DNA of 64,000 nt, taken from the NCBI RefSeq assembly GCF_042643145.1, contig NZ_JBHRSA010000049.1, positions 74,790 through 138,789 on the forward strand, read 5' to 3'. This DNA is from Virgibacillus_O xinjiangensis (lineage in GTDB: Bacteria > Bacillota > Bacilli > Bacillales > Amphibacillaceae). Shown here piece after piece: positions 37,512 through 46,883 of this stretch. The notes under the pieces are model-generated. The model searched no databases. It saw only the letters and a program-made list of their open reading frames with translations, and was not told where the DNA came from. Each line of letters begins with the position of its first letter. Position 1 is the first letter of the stretch. The translations under genes and the position numbers were made by a program.

Positions 37512-37736
37512 TTAGAATACCTGCTCGATTTCAGTAACGCCTGGAACTTCAGCCATCAGTGCGCGTTCAATTCCTGCTTTCAAAGTGATGGTTGAGCTTG
37601 GGCAGTTACCGCATGCTCCCATCAGACGAAGAAGCACAATGCCATCTTCATCCACATCGACTAACTCCACGTCTCCACCGTCACGAAGTAAAAATGGACG
37701 TAATTTGTTCAATACTTCCTGTACTTGTTCCTGCAT
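37512..37736 (-). CDS. yutI: NifU-like Fe-S scaffold protein YutI
   Basis: Single NifU C-terminal-type domain (74 residues), binding a [4Fe-4S] cluster through the CxxC pair in [10 protein letters not shown] (about residues 42-45). It carries clusters from SUF to target proteins. A clear GGAGAAGATGGATA site precedes the ATG. Together with the ErpA-type gene at 39153 it forms the carrier stage for the SUF operon in this window. Confidence 0.9.
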   Translation of the reverse strand: MQEQVQEVLNKLRPFLLRDGGDVELVDVDEDGIVLLRLMGACGNCPSSTITLKAGIERALMAEVPGVTEIEQVF

Positions 37737-37878
37737 TATCCATCTTCTCCTTTCATACTTTCATTATACTTGGTTCATCTTCAAAAATCTATCTGAAAAT
37801 TCCTTTTCTATATATGGGTCACTATCATTTTATCTTTCTTTAAGGATTTTGTAAAATGATAATAAAGGAGGGCTGACA

Positions 37879-38205
37879 ATGGGTCTGAAGAAAGTCAGAA
37901 TTACTGTATATGGAGCAGAAGAGATTTGTGCCAGCTGTGTCGGCGCACCAGGTTCAAAGGATACATATGAATGGTTGCAGGCTGCCATCGCGAGGAAATA
38001 CGAAAATGAACAATTGGAGTATGAATATATTGATATAGAGGATCCTCCTAATGTAGAAATGCATAGAATTTATGCTGAAAAAATACTGGACGATGAATAT
38101 TTCTATCCATTGGTCATGGTGAATGATAAGATAGTGGCAGAAGGAGTACCAAGGCTCAAACCAATTTACCGGGAACTGGATCAGCAGGGGATAACACCCC
38201 TTTAG
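37879..38205 (+). CDS. yuzD: YuzD family protein (DUF1462)
   Basis: Thioredoxin-like fold protein of 108 residues. The Cys pair CASC near residues 17-20 ([13 protein letters not shown]) and the family pattern [18 protein letters not shown] suggest a glutaredoxin/thioredoxin-like metal or redox protein. Its position among Fe-S and redox genes fits, but no function is established. AAAGGAGGG precedes the ATG. dapF follows 23 bp later. Confidence 0.83.
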   Translation: MGLKKVRITVYGAEEICASCVGAPGSKDTYEWLQAAIARKYENEQLEYEYIDIEDPPNVEMHRIYAEKILDDEYFYPLVMVNDKIVAEGVPRLKPIYRELDQQGITPL

Positions 38206-38228
38206 AACAAACGAAAGAAGGGCTCGAG

Positions 38229-39089
38229 ATGGAGATACCATTTACTAAGATGCATGGCTTAGGCAATAATTATATATATATAGACTTGTTCCAATATACG
38301 TTGGCTGAAGAGATCTTACCGCTTCTTGCTAAAAGTGTGTCGGACATTCATACAGGTGTTGGAGCAGATGGGTTGATCCTCATCCAGCCAAGTGAACGGT
38401 CGGAAGTGGGAATGAGAATTTTCAATAAAGATGGATCCGAAGGCAACACATGTGGTAATGGATTACGATGCACAGCAAAATATGCTTATGAGCAAGGATA
38501 TACGTCCAGTGAACGGTTCAATATTGAAACGAAAGCGAATATTGTTGAGGCAGAAGTGAAATCAGACGGACAAGTGACCATCAATATGGGCAAACCCCTC
38601 CTACGCCGGTCGGAAATCCCTATGATGGGACATGATGACCCGGAAGTAGTTGCCGAACCTTTTCCTATAAACCAGGGAGAATGGAAAGTGACAGCTGTAT
38701 CTATGGGCAACCCTCATGCTGTCTTTTTTGTAGAAGCCATTGAGGATGCTCCAGTGGAACAGATGGGTCCTTTGATAGAAAAAGACCAACGTTTTCCTGA
38801 TAGTGTGAATGTGGAATTCGTCGAAGTAATATCTCCACAGGAGCTGAATTTCCGGGTATGGGAGCGAGGTTCTGGAATCACCCAGGCTTGTGGGACTGGT
38901 GCTTGTGCCGCAGCAGTTGCTGCTATTTTGAATGACCATGCAGAGCTGAATGATGACATTACCGTTCATCTGTTGGGCGGAGACTTGGTCATCCGATGGG
39001 ATGTGAACGGAGAAGTCTGGATGACTGGTGGTGCAGAGGTCATTGCTGCTGGAACCTATTACTTTCACCAAACGCAAAAGGTTGAATAG
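38229..39089 (+). CDS. dapF: Diaminopimelate epimerase
   Basis: Converts LL- to meso-diaminopimelate, for lysine and peptidoglycan. The 286 residues carry the two catalytic cysteines in NTCGNGLRC (about residue 78) and [11 protein letters not shown] (about 220), in the two-fold symmetric arrangement of the family. The AAAGAAGGG site precedes the ATG. It is one of two lysine-related loci in the window with the L-box transporter, but no L-box is seen here. Confidence 0.94.
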   Translation: MEIPFTKMHGLGNNYIYIDLFQYTLAEEILPLLAKSVSDIHTGVGADGLILIQPSERSEVGMRIFNKDGSEGNTCGNGLRCTAKYAYEQGYTSSERFNIETKANIVEAEVKSDGQVTINMGKPLLRRSEIPMMGHDDPEVVAEPFPINQGEWKVTAVSMGNPHAVFFVEAIEDAPVEQMGPLIEKDQRFPDSVNVEFVEVISPQELNFRVWERGSGITQACGTGACAAAVAAILNDHAELNDDITVHLLGGDLVIRWDVNGEVWMTGGAEVIAAGTYYFHQTQKVE

Positions 39090-39152
39090 TTAGGATGGGG
39101 GTTGTATACTTAAGGTATATTAAACCTTTCGCCAATGAGGAGGCTCAAGGAT

Positions 39153-39509
39153 ATGGTTATTAACCTGACAGATAATGCCAGAGACCGAATCAAAGAGATG
39201 ATGAAGGAAGAATCGGAAGGTGCGATTCTGCGGTTTGGAATTAAAGGCGGAGGATGCAGCGGTTTGTCCTATTCTCTGGGATTTGAATATGAAGTGAATG
39301 AAGAACTTGACAGTGTGCAGGAGATCAATGATATACCTGTTGTCCTCAACAACCAGGATATTCCTATTATTGAGGGAACAACCATCGATTTCAAGCAAAA
39401 TATGATGGGTGGAGGATTTAGCATAGATAATCCGAACGCTATCGTATCGTGTGGCTGTGGATCCTCTTTCCGGACCAAGGATAAGGTTGGTACACCGGGA
39501 GATTGCTAA
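39153..39509 (+). CDS. A-type Fe-S carrier, ErpA/HesB family (YutM)
   Basis: A-type iron-sulfur carrier of 118 residues with the three conserved cysteines: GGCSGLSY (about residue 35) and SCGCGSSF near the C-terminus. It hands [4Fe-4S] or [2Fe-2S] clusters to apo-enzymes after SUF assembly. ATG 39153 is 9 bp from GAGGAGG; the in-frame ATG 39135 overlaps that site. It sits after dapF, as yutM does after yutL in B. subtilis. Confidence 0.9.
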   Translation: MVINLTDNARDRIKEMMKEESEGAILRFGIKGGGCSGLSYSLGFEYEVNEELDSVQEINDIPVVLNNQDIPIIEGTTIDFKQNMMGGGFSIDNPNAIVSCGCGSSFRTKDKVGTPGDC

Positions 39510-39520
39510 GTTTTGATAAG

Positions 39521-39552
39521 GTCGGGATGCTTTTGGCTTCCCGGCTTTTTTT
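39521..39552 (+). terminator. Terminator after ErpA-type gene
   Basis: GTCGGGA / TCCCGGC with one G-T pair, then seven T. Confidence 0.8.
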
Positions 39553-39589
39553 GTTATAACTGGAGATATTATGGAAGCAGGTGAGAGGA

Positions 39590-40276
39590 ATGAGCGAATA
39601 CTGCCAAAAGGATAGCAAGGAATTATGTGTTGCCAAGGTTCCTTTTTTCAACCACTTGGCAATGGATGAAATGATGAAAATTGTCCAGCAGAGCAGTCAC
39701 CGGGATTATAAGAAAGGGGAAACCATTTTCAGAGATGGTGAGCCGCTGGAATCTCTCTATATCGTTCATAAAGGTAGAGTGAAAATATTTCAGTTGTTTC
39801 CTTCTGGGAAGGAACAACTGCTGAGAATATTGGAGCCGGGGGAATTCATGGGGGAGCTGGCTCTGTTTACCGACCAGAAGCTAGATAGTTATGCGCAGGC
39901 GATGGAACATACAAATATCTGCATGATCCACAAGCATGATATGCAGCGTTTAATGAGTGATTATCCATCTATTGCGATAAAAATTCTGGAACAATTCAGC
40001 AACAGATTGGACCAGACAGAGAAACTTGTCGGGCAGCTGAGTGCGAAAGATGCAGAGGCACGGACAGCCAACTATCTCCTGGAGTTGGCAGAAGGTAAAG
40101 AAGTTGTCGTGCTGCCAATGAGCAAAAAAGACCTGGCATCCCATTTGGGAACCACCCAAGAGACCATCAGCAGGAGGTTGTCTCAATTTCAAATGAATGG
40201 TTGGATCGAACAAAAAGGTCAGAGAAAGATCAAATTGTTGGACAAGGAAGCACTCTCTGCTATTTCCGACACATAA
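39590..40276 (+). CDS. Crp/Fnr-family transcriptional regulator with N-terminal cysteines
   Basis: Regulator of 228 residues with a cyclic-nucleotide-binding-like domain (about 20-140; GEFMGELALF), a dimer helix and an FNR-type helix-turn-helix (KKDLASHLGTTQETISRRL, about 172-190). The recognition helix has E-T-I-S-R, the FNR pattern, so TTGAT-N4-ATCAA-type sites are expected. Cys5, Cys13 and Cys111 could ligate an Fe-S cluster or form a thiol switch, unlike B. subtilis Fnr, whose cysteines are C-terminal. ATG 39590 follows AGGTGAGAGGA. Its neighbours are an Fe-S carrier and ferredoxin-NADP reductase. Confidence 0.85.
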   Translation: MSEYCQKDSKELCVAKVPFFNHLAMDEMMKIVQQSSHRDYKKGETIFRDGEPLESLYIVHKGRVKIFQLFPSGKEQLLRILEPGEFMGELALFTDQKLDSYAQAMEHTNICMIHKHDMQRLMSDYPSIAIKILEQFSNRLDQTEKLVGQLSAKDAEARTANYLLELAEGKEVVVLPMSKKDLASHLGTTQETISRRLSQFQMNGWIEQKGQRKIKLLDKEALSAISDT

Positions 40277-40280
40277 AGAC

Positions 40281-40307
40281 GGAGCAGGGGAGATTGCACC
40301 CTGCTCC
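40281..40307. terminator. Hairpin between the FNR-like gene and yumC
   Basis: GGAGCAGGG / CCCTGCTCC stem, 9 bp. It lacks a T-run, so it may be a weak or factor-aided terminator. Confidence 0.45.
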
Positions 40308-40326
40308 AGTGTTCTGTTATAACATT

Positions 40327-41313
40327 TTATGAAAACATTGCAGTAGAATGTTTCGGCTGTATACGGGCTTTCGGGTCCATATAATTTTTGGCGTTGTTGA
40401 TTGCGGTCGGTCCTTCACCAAAGCCGGTAGCAATCAGCTTTACTTTACCGTCATAGGTACATATGTCGCCTGCTGCGTAGATTCCTGGGATGTTCGTTTC
40501 CATTTTCGAATTAACGACGATGCTGTTCTTTTCAATCTCTAATCCCCAATCCTTTATGGGGCCAAGTGTGGAAACAAAGCCATAATTGCAAAGCAGAGTA
40601 TCGACTTCCAATTCTTTTTGGGCGTCGCCTTTCACTTCATCCAGTACAATTCGTTCAATTTTATTATCTGCTATAATGGCGGATGGAACAAATGGCGTCA
40701 AAATTTCTACCGAGGAATTCATCAGTTTATCGACGCTATGTTCGTGAGCACGGAATTTCTCCCGACGATGGACCAATGTGACACTTTTGGCAATTGGCTC
40801 CAGCATGAGCGCCCAATCCACTGCAGAATCGCCACCGCCTAGAAGGACGACATTCTGATCCTTATACTGATTCATATCCTTAACATGATAATGAAGATTG
40901 ACTCCTTCATAATCCTCACTATTACCCACATTGAGACGCCGAGGTTGAAAAGCTCCGTTTCCTGCTGTAATAATCACTGTCTTCGTGTAATGTATGTCCT
41001 TATCGGTGGTGAGTTTGAGTATATCATCCTCCAAGCGTTCTACCTTTTGAACAGCCTGTTCCAATACGATTTCCGGGTCAAACATGTATGCCTGTTCCTC
41101 CAGATTGTCAACAAGTTCTTGTGCGCGAACCTTCGGAAAACCAGCAACATCATATATATATTTTTCTGGATAAAGGGCCGACAGCTGCCCGCCCGTATGT
41201 GGCAGACTCTCGAGAATTTTTACACTTGCTTGGCGCATACCTCCGTAAAAAGCAGTGAATAGTCCAACAGGGCCAGCACCTATTATGGTTATGTCATATA
41301 CTTTTTCTGTCAT
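40327..41313 (-). CDS. yumC: Ferredoxin/flavodoxin-NADP+ reductase (YumC type)
   Basis: FAD enzyme of 328 residues that passes electrons between NADPH and ferredoxin or flavodoxin. It is the thioredoxin-reductase-like type without the CxxC pair. The FAD motif is [14 protein letters not shown] (residues 12-25), the NADPH motif [11 protein letters not shown] (about 158) and the C-terminal FAD segment [21 protein letters not shown] strong site is not seen before its ATG. It is convergent with the FNR-like gene and divergent from the NDH-2 gene. Confidence 0.92.
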   Translation of the reverse strand: MTEKVYDITIIGAGPVGLFTAFYGGMRQASVKILESLPHTGGQLSALYPEKYIYDVAGFPKVRAQELVDNLEEQAYMFDPEIVLEQAVQKVERLEDDILKLTTDKDIHYTKTVIITAGNGAFQPRRLNVGNSEDYEGVNLHYHVKDMNQYKDQNVVLLGGGDSAVDWALMLEPIAKSVTLVHRREKFRAHEHSVDKLMNSSVEILTPFVPSAIIADNKIERIVLDEVKGDAQKELEVDTLLCNYGFVSTLGPIKDWGLEIEKNSIVVNSKMETNIPGIYAAGDICTYDGKVKLIATGFGEGPTAINNAKNYMDPKARIQPKHSTAMFS

Positions 41314-41642
41314 GGTAAAAACCCCATTTCTTTAAAATCATAAACCATTTCCATACTATCACAAATAGGCTGCCAATTGTATCTTTCCTACATCCTGGCG
41401 ATAAATTTAGACATCCCTTAGATGGGATGGATATATTTTCCAATCTATGTATAGCGCTTGAAATAAGCAGGCAGAGAAGGTATGATTAAGTCTGGCTTTA
41501 CAGTTCTGTAACAAAAAGATTATTTTTATATTAAACAGACGAAGAAGCTGTCCGGGAAGGCTGGACAAAATCTACTTTTCTATTGAATTATATGGATTAC
41601 TTATATGGAACCTCGAGAAATAGCAACCGGAAGTGGTGAGAT
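41314..41642. other. Divergent promoter region yumC / yumB
   Basis: 329 bases between two divergent redox genes. The plus-strand promoter at 41458-41486 is clear; no good minus-strand promoter for yumC could be picked. About 150 bases of leader precede yumB. I found no FNR (TTGAT-N4-ATCAA) or Rex-type palindrome here. Confidence 0.6.
41458..41486 (+). promoter_or_regulatory. Promoter of yumB
   Basis: TTGAAA (41458-41463), 17-bp spacer, TATGAT (41481-41486). Confidence 0.7.
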
Positions 41643-42863
41643 ATGCATAAAAAGAAAAATATAGTGATCCTAGGAGCTGGCTATGGCGGGATCATGACAA
41701 CCAAAAAGTTACAAAAGATGCTGCGGGGACACGAAGCCGAAATCACCTTGGTCAATATCAATGACTACCATTACCAGGCAACATGGCTTCATGAAAATGC
41801 TGCAGGCACATTACATCATGATCGGTCACGTGTTGATATAAAAGATGTAATTGACCTGGATAAAGTAAACTTCATCAAGGACAGAGTCCTCTGCATAAAG
41901 CCGGAGAAAAAAACGGTGAAACTGGAAAGGCAAGAGATAGGCTATGATATTTTAGTGGTCGCGCTCGGATTTGAAGCTGCAACTTTCGGGATTCCCGGAT
42001 TGGAAGAACATGCGTTTACCATTAGTGATATCAATAGTGCGAGATTGCTTCGAGAACACTTGGAGTACAATTTTGCTTTATACCATAATGAACGGGAGAA
42101 GAATTCAGCACGATTGAATATTGTGGTGGGTGGTGGTGGTTTCACTGGAATTGAATACATAGGAGAGCTGGCAAATCGGATTCCCCGACTTTGTGAGGAA
42201 TATGATATAGAGAAATCGCAGGTTCGGATGATCAACCTGGAAGCCACACCTTCCATTTTGCCGAATTTTGATCAACAACTGATAGAATATGCAACCAATT
42301 CTCTTGAAGCCCGCGGTGTGGAGTTTATTACTGGTGCGGTAGTGAAAGAGTGCAGGCCAGATCGCATCATATATGAGAAGGATGGCAAGGAAGAAGAAGT
42401 GCCAACGATGACCACTGTATGGGCAGCAGGTGTAAAAGCAAACTCCATTGTTGAGAAAGCCGGTCTGGAGACCATTCATGGAAAAGTGGAAGTACGGAAG
42501 GACATGCGGGCTCCTGAATATGATGAGATTTTCGTCATGGGAGACTGTGCATTGATCCGTAATCCCGATACAGGTACACCATATCCTCCGACAGCACAGA
42601 TCGCTATCCAACAATCTTCAATAGTTGCCCATAACGTAAGGAGTTTGATTCATGGTGGGGAATTGAAAGACTTCAAACCAACCCCCTTGGGAACTATTGC
42701 TTCATTAGGTAATAACGACGCAGTTGCTACGGTTTTTCATCGTTATCAACTTCGGGGTTGGAAAGCGACAGCAGCTAAGAGACTGAGTGAAAACCGTTAC
42801 TTATTAAAACTAGGAGGCGTGAGCCTGTTAATGAAAAAGGGCAAATTCAACTTTTTCTACTAA
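41643..42863 (+). CDS. yumB: Type II NADH dehydrogenase-like protein YumB
   Basis: Non-proton-pumping NADH:quinone oxidoreductase family protein of 406 residues, probably on the inner face of the membrane. The FAD motif is ILGAGYGGIMTTKKL (9-23), the NADH motif VVGGGGFTGIEYIGEL (about 162) and the FAD-binding C-terminal part FVMGDCALI. It would feed electrons into the menaquinone pool made by the men genes of this window. The start ATG follows GGAAGTGGTGAG. A terminator follows. Confidence 0.9.
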   Translation: MHKKKNIVILGAGYGGIMTTKKLQKMLRGHEAEITLVNINDYHYQATWLHENAAGTLHHDRSRVDIKDVIDLDKVNFIKDRVLCIKPEKKTVKLERQEIGYDILVVALGFEAATFGIPGLEEHAFTISDINSARLLREHLEYNFALYHNEREKNSARLNIVVGGGGFTGIEYIGELANRIPRLCEEYDIEKSQVRMINLEATPSILPNFDQQLIEYATNSLEARGVEFITGAVVKECRPDRIIYEKDGKEEEVPTMTTVWAAGVKANSIVEKAGLETIHGKVEVRKDMRAPEYDEIFVMGDCALIRNPDTGTPYPPTAQIAIQQSSIVAHNVRSLIHGGELKDFKPTPLGTIASLGNNDAVATVFHRYQLRGWKATAAKRLSENRYLLKLGGVSLLMKKGKFNFFY

Positions 42864-42897
42864 AGCAAGGGAATCATCAAGATCCCTTGCTTTTCGT
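42862..42897 (+). terminator. Terminator after yumB
   Basis: AAAGCAAGGGA / TCCCTTGCTTT stem and a TTTTCG tail; it begins at the stop codon. Confidence 0.85.
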
Positions 42898-42987
42898 ATA
42901 TTATCCATCTGGACATGCGGCTTGCTCTGCTAACAAGCTGTATTATAGAATGAAGGTTGTATATCAGAGAGCATGGGGGGGAACTAA

Positions 42988-43302
42988 TTGATTATTCAAT
43001 TATTAATGTCTATACTATTATATTTTGTCATATTTTTCGGGATTGCGTTCATTTTAAATATGCTGTTGCGAACGAAATGGCTGATGGCTTTTATTTATCC
43101 GTTGATTGTCATCATGATTGTCGATGATATATCCACACTGATGTATTTTACTGATACAAAAGAAGCTTTTTCCACTCTTGCTGATAGGTTTGCCAGTATA
43201 ATGCCGATGGATGTCATTATATTACTATCAGGTTTTGCAGGTACCATCGTTTCGGGGTTTGTCATTAAATTCTTGAGAAAGAGTGGCTATCAAATGTTCT
43301 AA
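42988..43302 (+). CDS. yuiB: YuiB-like membrane protein
   Basis: Small integral membrane protein of 104 residues with three hydrophobic segments (about 3-25, 30-52 and 75-95). It resembles B. subtilis YuiB and lies between yumB and yuiC as there. The start is TTG after GGGGGGGAACTAA. Function unknown. Confidence 0.75.
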   Translation: MIIQLLMSILLYFVIFFGIAFILNMLLRTKWLMAFIYPLIVIMIVDDISTLMYFTDTKEAFSTLADRFASIMPMDVIILLSGFAGTIVSGFVIKFLRKSGYQMF

Positions 43303-43365
43303 ACCATCCCCTGTGAATAACTTTCTTTCATGTTGGAAAGGATGACATCCAGAGAGGTGTTATTC

Positions 43366-44034
43366 ATGACAATAAGAAAATTCTTTCGCAGGTCAGGAAT
43401 GCTACTGCTGTTTCTGCTTGCATTCTTTTCAACCATATCCTCTATCTCAAATATCTCGATTATGGAAGCAGGAGGATGGAAAAAAGAGAGCATGCGGCAC
43501 ATATCAACGGTCCCTCCATATGAAGCAGAGAAAAGAGAAACTGCCGTCAAGGAGAAGCAGTTGAACCTTCCTGTCTTGCAAGAGGAAGGGATAGACGGTG
43601 CCAGTTTGGAAGAGGCATTGAACTTAGAGCAATATCCAACAGCCCGGGTAGTTGCGACCGGTTATACTGCCGGCGTAGAATCAACCAGTAAGACGAAAGA
43701 ACATCCAAATTATGGTATTACCTATTCCGGAGTAGAAGTACGGAGAGACCTCTATTCTACCATTGCAGCTGATTTAGATGTTTATCCTCTTGGCACCATT
43801 CTATATATACCCGATTATGGCTATGGCGTGGTCGCAGATAAAGGAAGTGCGATTACAGGGAACAAGATCGACCTTTACTATCCGACAGTGGAAGATGTTT
43901 ATAATCAGTGGGGGAAACAGGAACTGGATGTTTATATTGTTGAAATGGGGAAAGGCGCTTTAAGTGAAGCAGCACTCGCATCACTAAATGAAAATGAGTC
44001 CATGCAGGTTTTCAGGCAGGAGATCCTTAAGTAG
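43366..44034 (+). CDS. yuiC: 3D-domain protein YuiC (stationary-phase lytic-type)
   Basis: Membrane-anchored or exported protein of 222 residues with an N-terminal hydrophobic anchor (about 8-28) and a C-terminal 3D (Asp-Asp-Asp) domain. Landmarks are [33 protein letters not shown] and [10 protein letters not shown]. subtilis YuiC is a lytic-transglycosylase-like MltA-fold enzyme related to Rpf-type resuscitation proteins. ATG 43366 is 7 bp from GAGAGGTG; in-frame ATG 43330 lacks a site. A long bidirectional terminator follows. Confidence 0.85.
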   Translation: MTIRKFFRRSGMLLLFLLAFFSTISSISNISIMEAGGWKKESMRHISTVPPYEAEKRETAVKEKQLNLPVLQEEGIDGASLEEALNLEQYPTARVVATGYTAGVESTSKTKEHPNYGITYSGVEVRRDLYSTIAADLDVYPLGTILYIPDYGYGVVADKGSAITGNKIDLYYPTVEDVYNQWGKQELDVYIVEMGKGALSEAALASLNENESMQVFRQEILK

Positions 44035-44060
44035 GAGAAGTTATGTCTACTTGGCAGTAT

Positions 44061-44118
44061 ATAAAAATTGGAAAGAGGTGTGCAGGTTTATTCGCATACC
44101 TCTTTCCAATTTTTATTT
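44061..44118. terminator. Long bidirectional terminator yuiC / yuiD
   Basis: Perfect 19-bp arms (44061-44079 with 44098-44116), extendable inward with one G-T pair; A-rich outer left and T-rich outer right ends. Confidence 0.92.
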
Positions 44119-44150
44119 GCGAAAAAAAGTATTCCTATCCTTCTTTATCT

Positions 44151-44624
44151 TCAAAAGAGAGGATAGAGCAGAAATGCAAGGGCGACACCGGTTAATCCGC
44201 CAAAAAAGACTTCGATCGGCTGGTGTCCCAGCAGTTCCTTCAGTTCTTCCCTTTTTTCATATTCTTCTTTCCTATTCCAGTCTTTCGCACCGTCTACAAA
44301 ATATTGGAAGTCCTTTATCAATTGATTGATGACGATTGCCTGCTCTCCTGCATGTCTGCGGACACCAGAAGCATCATACATGGTAATAATACTGAAGACG
44401 AAGGCTACCGCAAAGACGCTGGAGGATACTCCTTCCACAATTCCGATTCCAGTGGTTAATGCTGCCACTGCAGCGGAATGGCTGCTAGGCATTCCACCAG
44501 TGCTGAAAGCCAGACTCAAATTAAATTCTCTGGCGACCAATAGTTTGATCGGAATTTTTATTACTTGAGCAAAAATAATGGCAGTCAATGCAGCCATGAT
44601 CGGGAAACTTGAAAATAATTCCAT
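44151..44624 (-). CDS. yuiD: YuiD, divergent PAP2 family (DUF212)
   Basis: Integral membrane protein of 157 residues with about five hydrophobic segments. The family pattern GGMPSSHSAAVAALTTGIG (about residues 42-60) and ASGVRRHAGEQA (about 90) place it in the divergent PAP2 group, related to membrane acid phosphatases. It is probably a lipid or polyprenyl phosphate hydrolase, but no activity is shown for the family to my knowledge. Convergent with yuiC. Confidence 0.85.
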   Translation of the reverse strand: MELFSSFPIMAALTAIIFAQVIKIPIKLLVAREFNLSLAFSTGGMPSSHSAAVAALTTGIGIVEGVSSSVFAVAFVFSIITMYDASGVRRHAGEQAIVINQLIKDFQYFVDGAKDWNRKEEYEKREELKELLGHQPIEVFFGGLTGVALAFLLYPLF

Positions 44625-44849
44625 AAGCCTGCAGACATCCTTCCAATAATCTTGTACTCCCTGTTGAATACTAACCCGTGGTTCTCTTAATTAGGCTCAT
44701 TCTAACATACCGAATGGAGGAAAAGCCACGGAAAACCCTGCGTAGATATGAATGGGTAAAAGGTCAAGGGGGGAGGGAGGAACCTTTTATATAAACAATA
44801 TACCCCCTTCAACTTATAGTTAAGCAGAAGGGGGGGACCATATGATACT

Positions 44850-45557
44850 TTACTTTATTGCAGCATCGAGCGCAATTTCCATCATTTCATTAAAAGTGGT
44901 TTGGCGTTCCTCAGCAGTAGTCTCTTCACCAGTGAGTATATGGTCGGATACGGTGAGAACGGAGAGAGCCTGACGTCCGTATTTTGCTGCCAAGGTATAC
45001 AACGCTGAGGTTTCCATTTCTACTGCCAATACTTTATATTTGGCAAGCAGCTCGTTTATCTCCTTGGCATTATCCCTGTAGAAAGTATCGCTAGTGAAGA
45101 CATTTCCTACGCGAAGGTTCAGCCCTTTTTCAATGCCTGTATCATAAGCGTTTTTCAATAATTCGAAGTCGGCGATCGGGGCGTAATCAATACCGTTGAA
45201 AATCATACGGTTTATCTGTGAATCAGTGGTAGATCCTTGCGCAAGAATGACATCCCGTATCTTCACATCTTCTTGGATGGCACCACAGGTTCCCACACGG
45301 ATCAATTTCTGTACATCATAACTCTGAATCAATTCATTGACATAGATGGAAATCGAAGGGACTCCCATCCCTGTTCCTTGTACGGAAATTCGTTCACCTT
45401 TGTAGGAGCCGGTAAAGCCCAACATACCTCGAACTTCATTATACTGGGTGACATCTTCCAGGAAGTTCTCTGCAATGAACTTCGCACGAAGCGGATCGCC
45501 TGGAAGTAAAATTTTATCAGCAATAGCACCTTTTTCTGCACCTATATGCACACTCAT
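44850..45557 (-). CDS. deoD: Purine nucleoside phosphorylase DeoD
   Basis: Hexameric phosphorylase of 235 residues that splits purine (deoxy)nucleosides to base and pentose 1-phosphate. Landmarks are [14 protein letters not shown] (18-31), RVGTCGAIQ (phosphate site, about 87), [12 protein letters not shown] (about 179) and the catalytic Asp in [22 protein letters not shown] precedes the ATG. It is divergent from ptsH. Confidence 0.95.
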   Translation of the reverse strand: MSVHIGAEKGAIADKILLPGDPLRAKFIAENFLEDVTQYNEVRGMLGFTGSYKGERISVQGTGMGVPSISIYVNELIQSYDVQKLIRVGTCGAIQEDVKIRDVILAQGSTTDSQINRMIFNGIDYAPIADFELLKNAYDTGIEKGLNLRVGNVFTSDTFYRDNAKEINELLAKYKVLAVEMETSALYTLAAKYGRQALSVLTVSDHILTGEETTAEERQTTFNEMMEIALDAAIK

Positions 45558-45763
45558 GTTTATTCCTCCTAAAAAAGGGTACGTTACAAAGTAAAGTTAT
45601 CACAACCAATTTTGAAAAACAAATTATCTGTCGAAACAAGTACTTTTTGTTTCAAAAAAGTATATTTTTGTATATACTATACGTAGTCCAATTCACTGAG
45701 CAAGTGATCTTGAACTATACTTTAAACATCGAAGAAAAAATAGCTTTGGAAGGATGATTTTAA

Positions 45764-46027
45764 ATGAAAGAACGTACATTTACAATTACTGCAGAGACTG
45801 GAGTTCATGCACGTCCGGCCACTTTGCTGGTGAATAAAGCAGGTCAATATGAGTCTGAAGTGGAAGTTTCCTACAACGATAAGAAAGTAAACTTGAAGTC
45901 CATCATGGGTGTCATGTCACTTGGTATCCCAAAAGATGCGCAAATTAAAGTTATTGCTACTGGCAGTGACGAGGAAGAAGCACTGGAAGGTGTTTCTGAA
46001 GTAGTCAAAGAGCACCTAGGAGAGTAA
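45764..46027 (+). CDS. ptsH: Phosphocarrier protein HPr (orphan ptsH)
   Basis: Phosphate carrier of the PEP:sugar phosphotransferase system, 87 residues. His15 (GVHARPAT) is the PTS phosphorylation site and Ser46 (LKSIMGVMSLG) the regulatory HPr-kinase site, so it is HPr rather than Crh, which has Gln15. There is no ptsI downstream: a terminator follows at once, unlike ptsHI of B. subtilis. It may be the sole HPr or a second copy; the window cannot tell. GGAAGGATGAT precedes the ATG. Confidence 0.92.
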   Translation: MKERTFTITAETGVHARPATLLVNKAGQYESEVEVSYNDKKVNLKSIMGVMSLGIPKDAQIKVIATGSDEEEALEGVSEVVKEHLGE

Positions 46028-46029
46028 TG

Positions 46030-46060
46030 AAAAGCCGGAGATTGGTTCTCCGGCTTTTTC
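46030..46060. terminator. Terminator between ptsH and kapB
   Basis: AAAAGCCGGAGA / TCTCCGGCTTTTT; starts at the ptsH stop and also faces the end of kapB. Confidence 0.92.
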
Positions 46061-46067
46061 TATGCTT

Positions 46068-46460
46068 TCAGTAAAACTGCTTGCGGTAATGGCTGTTTTC
46101 CAGTTCGTTCAGTGTTTGAAGTGCTTTCTCATTAAAGGTGGTGCTTTCTGAAGCCAGTTTTTCCTTATAGATGTCAACAGCCTGCTTCAAGGAGTCGTTA
46201 TACGCCGGAACCTCATCTGTATACGGATGTACTGCCGGCTTTTTTACGTTCATTTTTTCATGAGGTGCCAAGGCCTTCCGTTCGTGAAAGAATACCTCTT
46301 CCACTTGCCCGGGGTTATGCAAATCACCCTGCATAGGATGTTTCACGACAGCCAATACTTCGATCAAGTACTGGTTACCCCGATCTTCTAAGACCTTTCC
46401 AATATACGTCCCTGATTTGTAATGGGCACGTACGGTTTCGCCCATGTTTACTTCAGCCAT
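46068..46460 (-). CDS. kapB: KapB, kinase-associated protein B
   Basis: Protein of 130 residues resembling B. subtilis KapB, which is needed for KinB-dependent phosphorelay signalling into sporulation. The N-terminal SH3-like domain is clear (ETVRAHYKSGTYIGKV ... LAVVKHPMQGDLHNP ... FFHERKALAP) and is followed by a helical C-terminal part. No signal peptide or lipobox is seen, so it is probably cytoplasmic. ATG 46460 follows AAGGGGGGAATCTT; the 18-codon upstream extension is rejected. No kinB homologue is adjacent. Confidence 0.85.
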   Translation of the reverse strand: MAEVNMGETVRAHYKSGTYIGKVLEDRGNQYLIEVLAVVKHPMQGDLHNPGQVEEVFFHERKALAPHEKMNVKKPAVHPYTDEVPAYNDSLKQAVDIYKEKLASESTTFNEKALQTLNELENSHYRKQFY

Positions 46461-46547
46461 AAGATTCCCCCCTTTATACACATTCTCGCAAAAATGTAAC
46501 AGAATAGCGAACATTTTCCGGTTGATGTTTAGCGTGGCAAGTTAATT

Positions 46548-46556
46548 TGATATAAT
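46548..46556 (+). promoter_or_regulatory. Extended -10 promoter for small membrane protein
   Basis: TGATATAAT, a perfect extended -10, 24 bp before the start codon at 46580. No good -35 is seen. Confidence 0.6.
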
Positions 46557-46579
46557 AATGCCAAAGGATGTGAGAGATC

Positions 46580-46783
46580 ATGATGCCATTTTTATATTTT
46601 CCTGAAGATAAATCGGAGTACCTTCCGGCCATATTGACGTTGACTCTATTCATCATACTAGCTATCGGAGCTATGTACTTGTTTTATAAAAATTCTAAAA
46701 AAGAAGAACGCAGATTCAATGAGAAGTATAGAGATGAAATTCGATATGCCGAGGAAAATGATGAGTTGTATGAAAATAAATAG
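46580..46783 (+). CDS. Small single-pass membrane protein, unknown
   Basis: Protein of 67 residues: short N-terminal part, one hydrophobic helix (about residues 16-36, ILTLTLFIILAIGAMYLFY) and a strongly charged C-terminal helix (KKEERRFNEKYRDEIRYAEE). Its own extended -10 promoter, a GGATGTGAGAG site and a terminator support expression. I do not recognise the family. A scaffold or anchor role is possible but not shown. Confidence 0.65.
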   Translation: MMPFLYFPEDKSEYLPAILTLTLFIILAIGAMYLFYKNSKKEERRFNEKYRDEIRYAEENDELYENK

Positions 46784-46791
46784 GATGAACT

Positions 46792-46822
46792 GCTCCCTCT
46801 GTCAATAGGAGGGATTTTTTTA
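46792..46822 (+). terminator. Terminator after the small membrane protein
   Basis: CTCCCTCT pairs with AGGAGGGA with one bulge, then seven T. Confidence 0.75.
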
Positions 46823-46883
46823 TGTTTACCGTCCACCTTTCTTGTTGATACTGATAGCAAACGAAATTAAAGGAGCAGACGGT

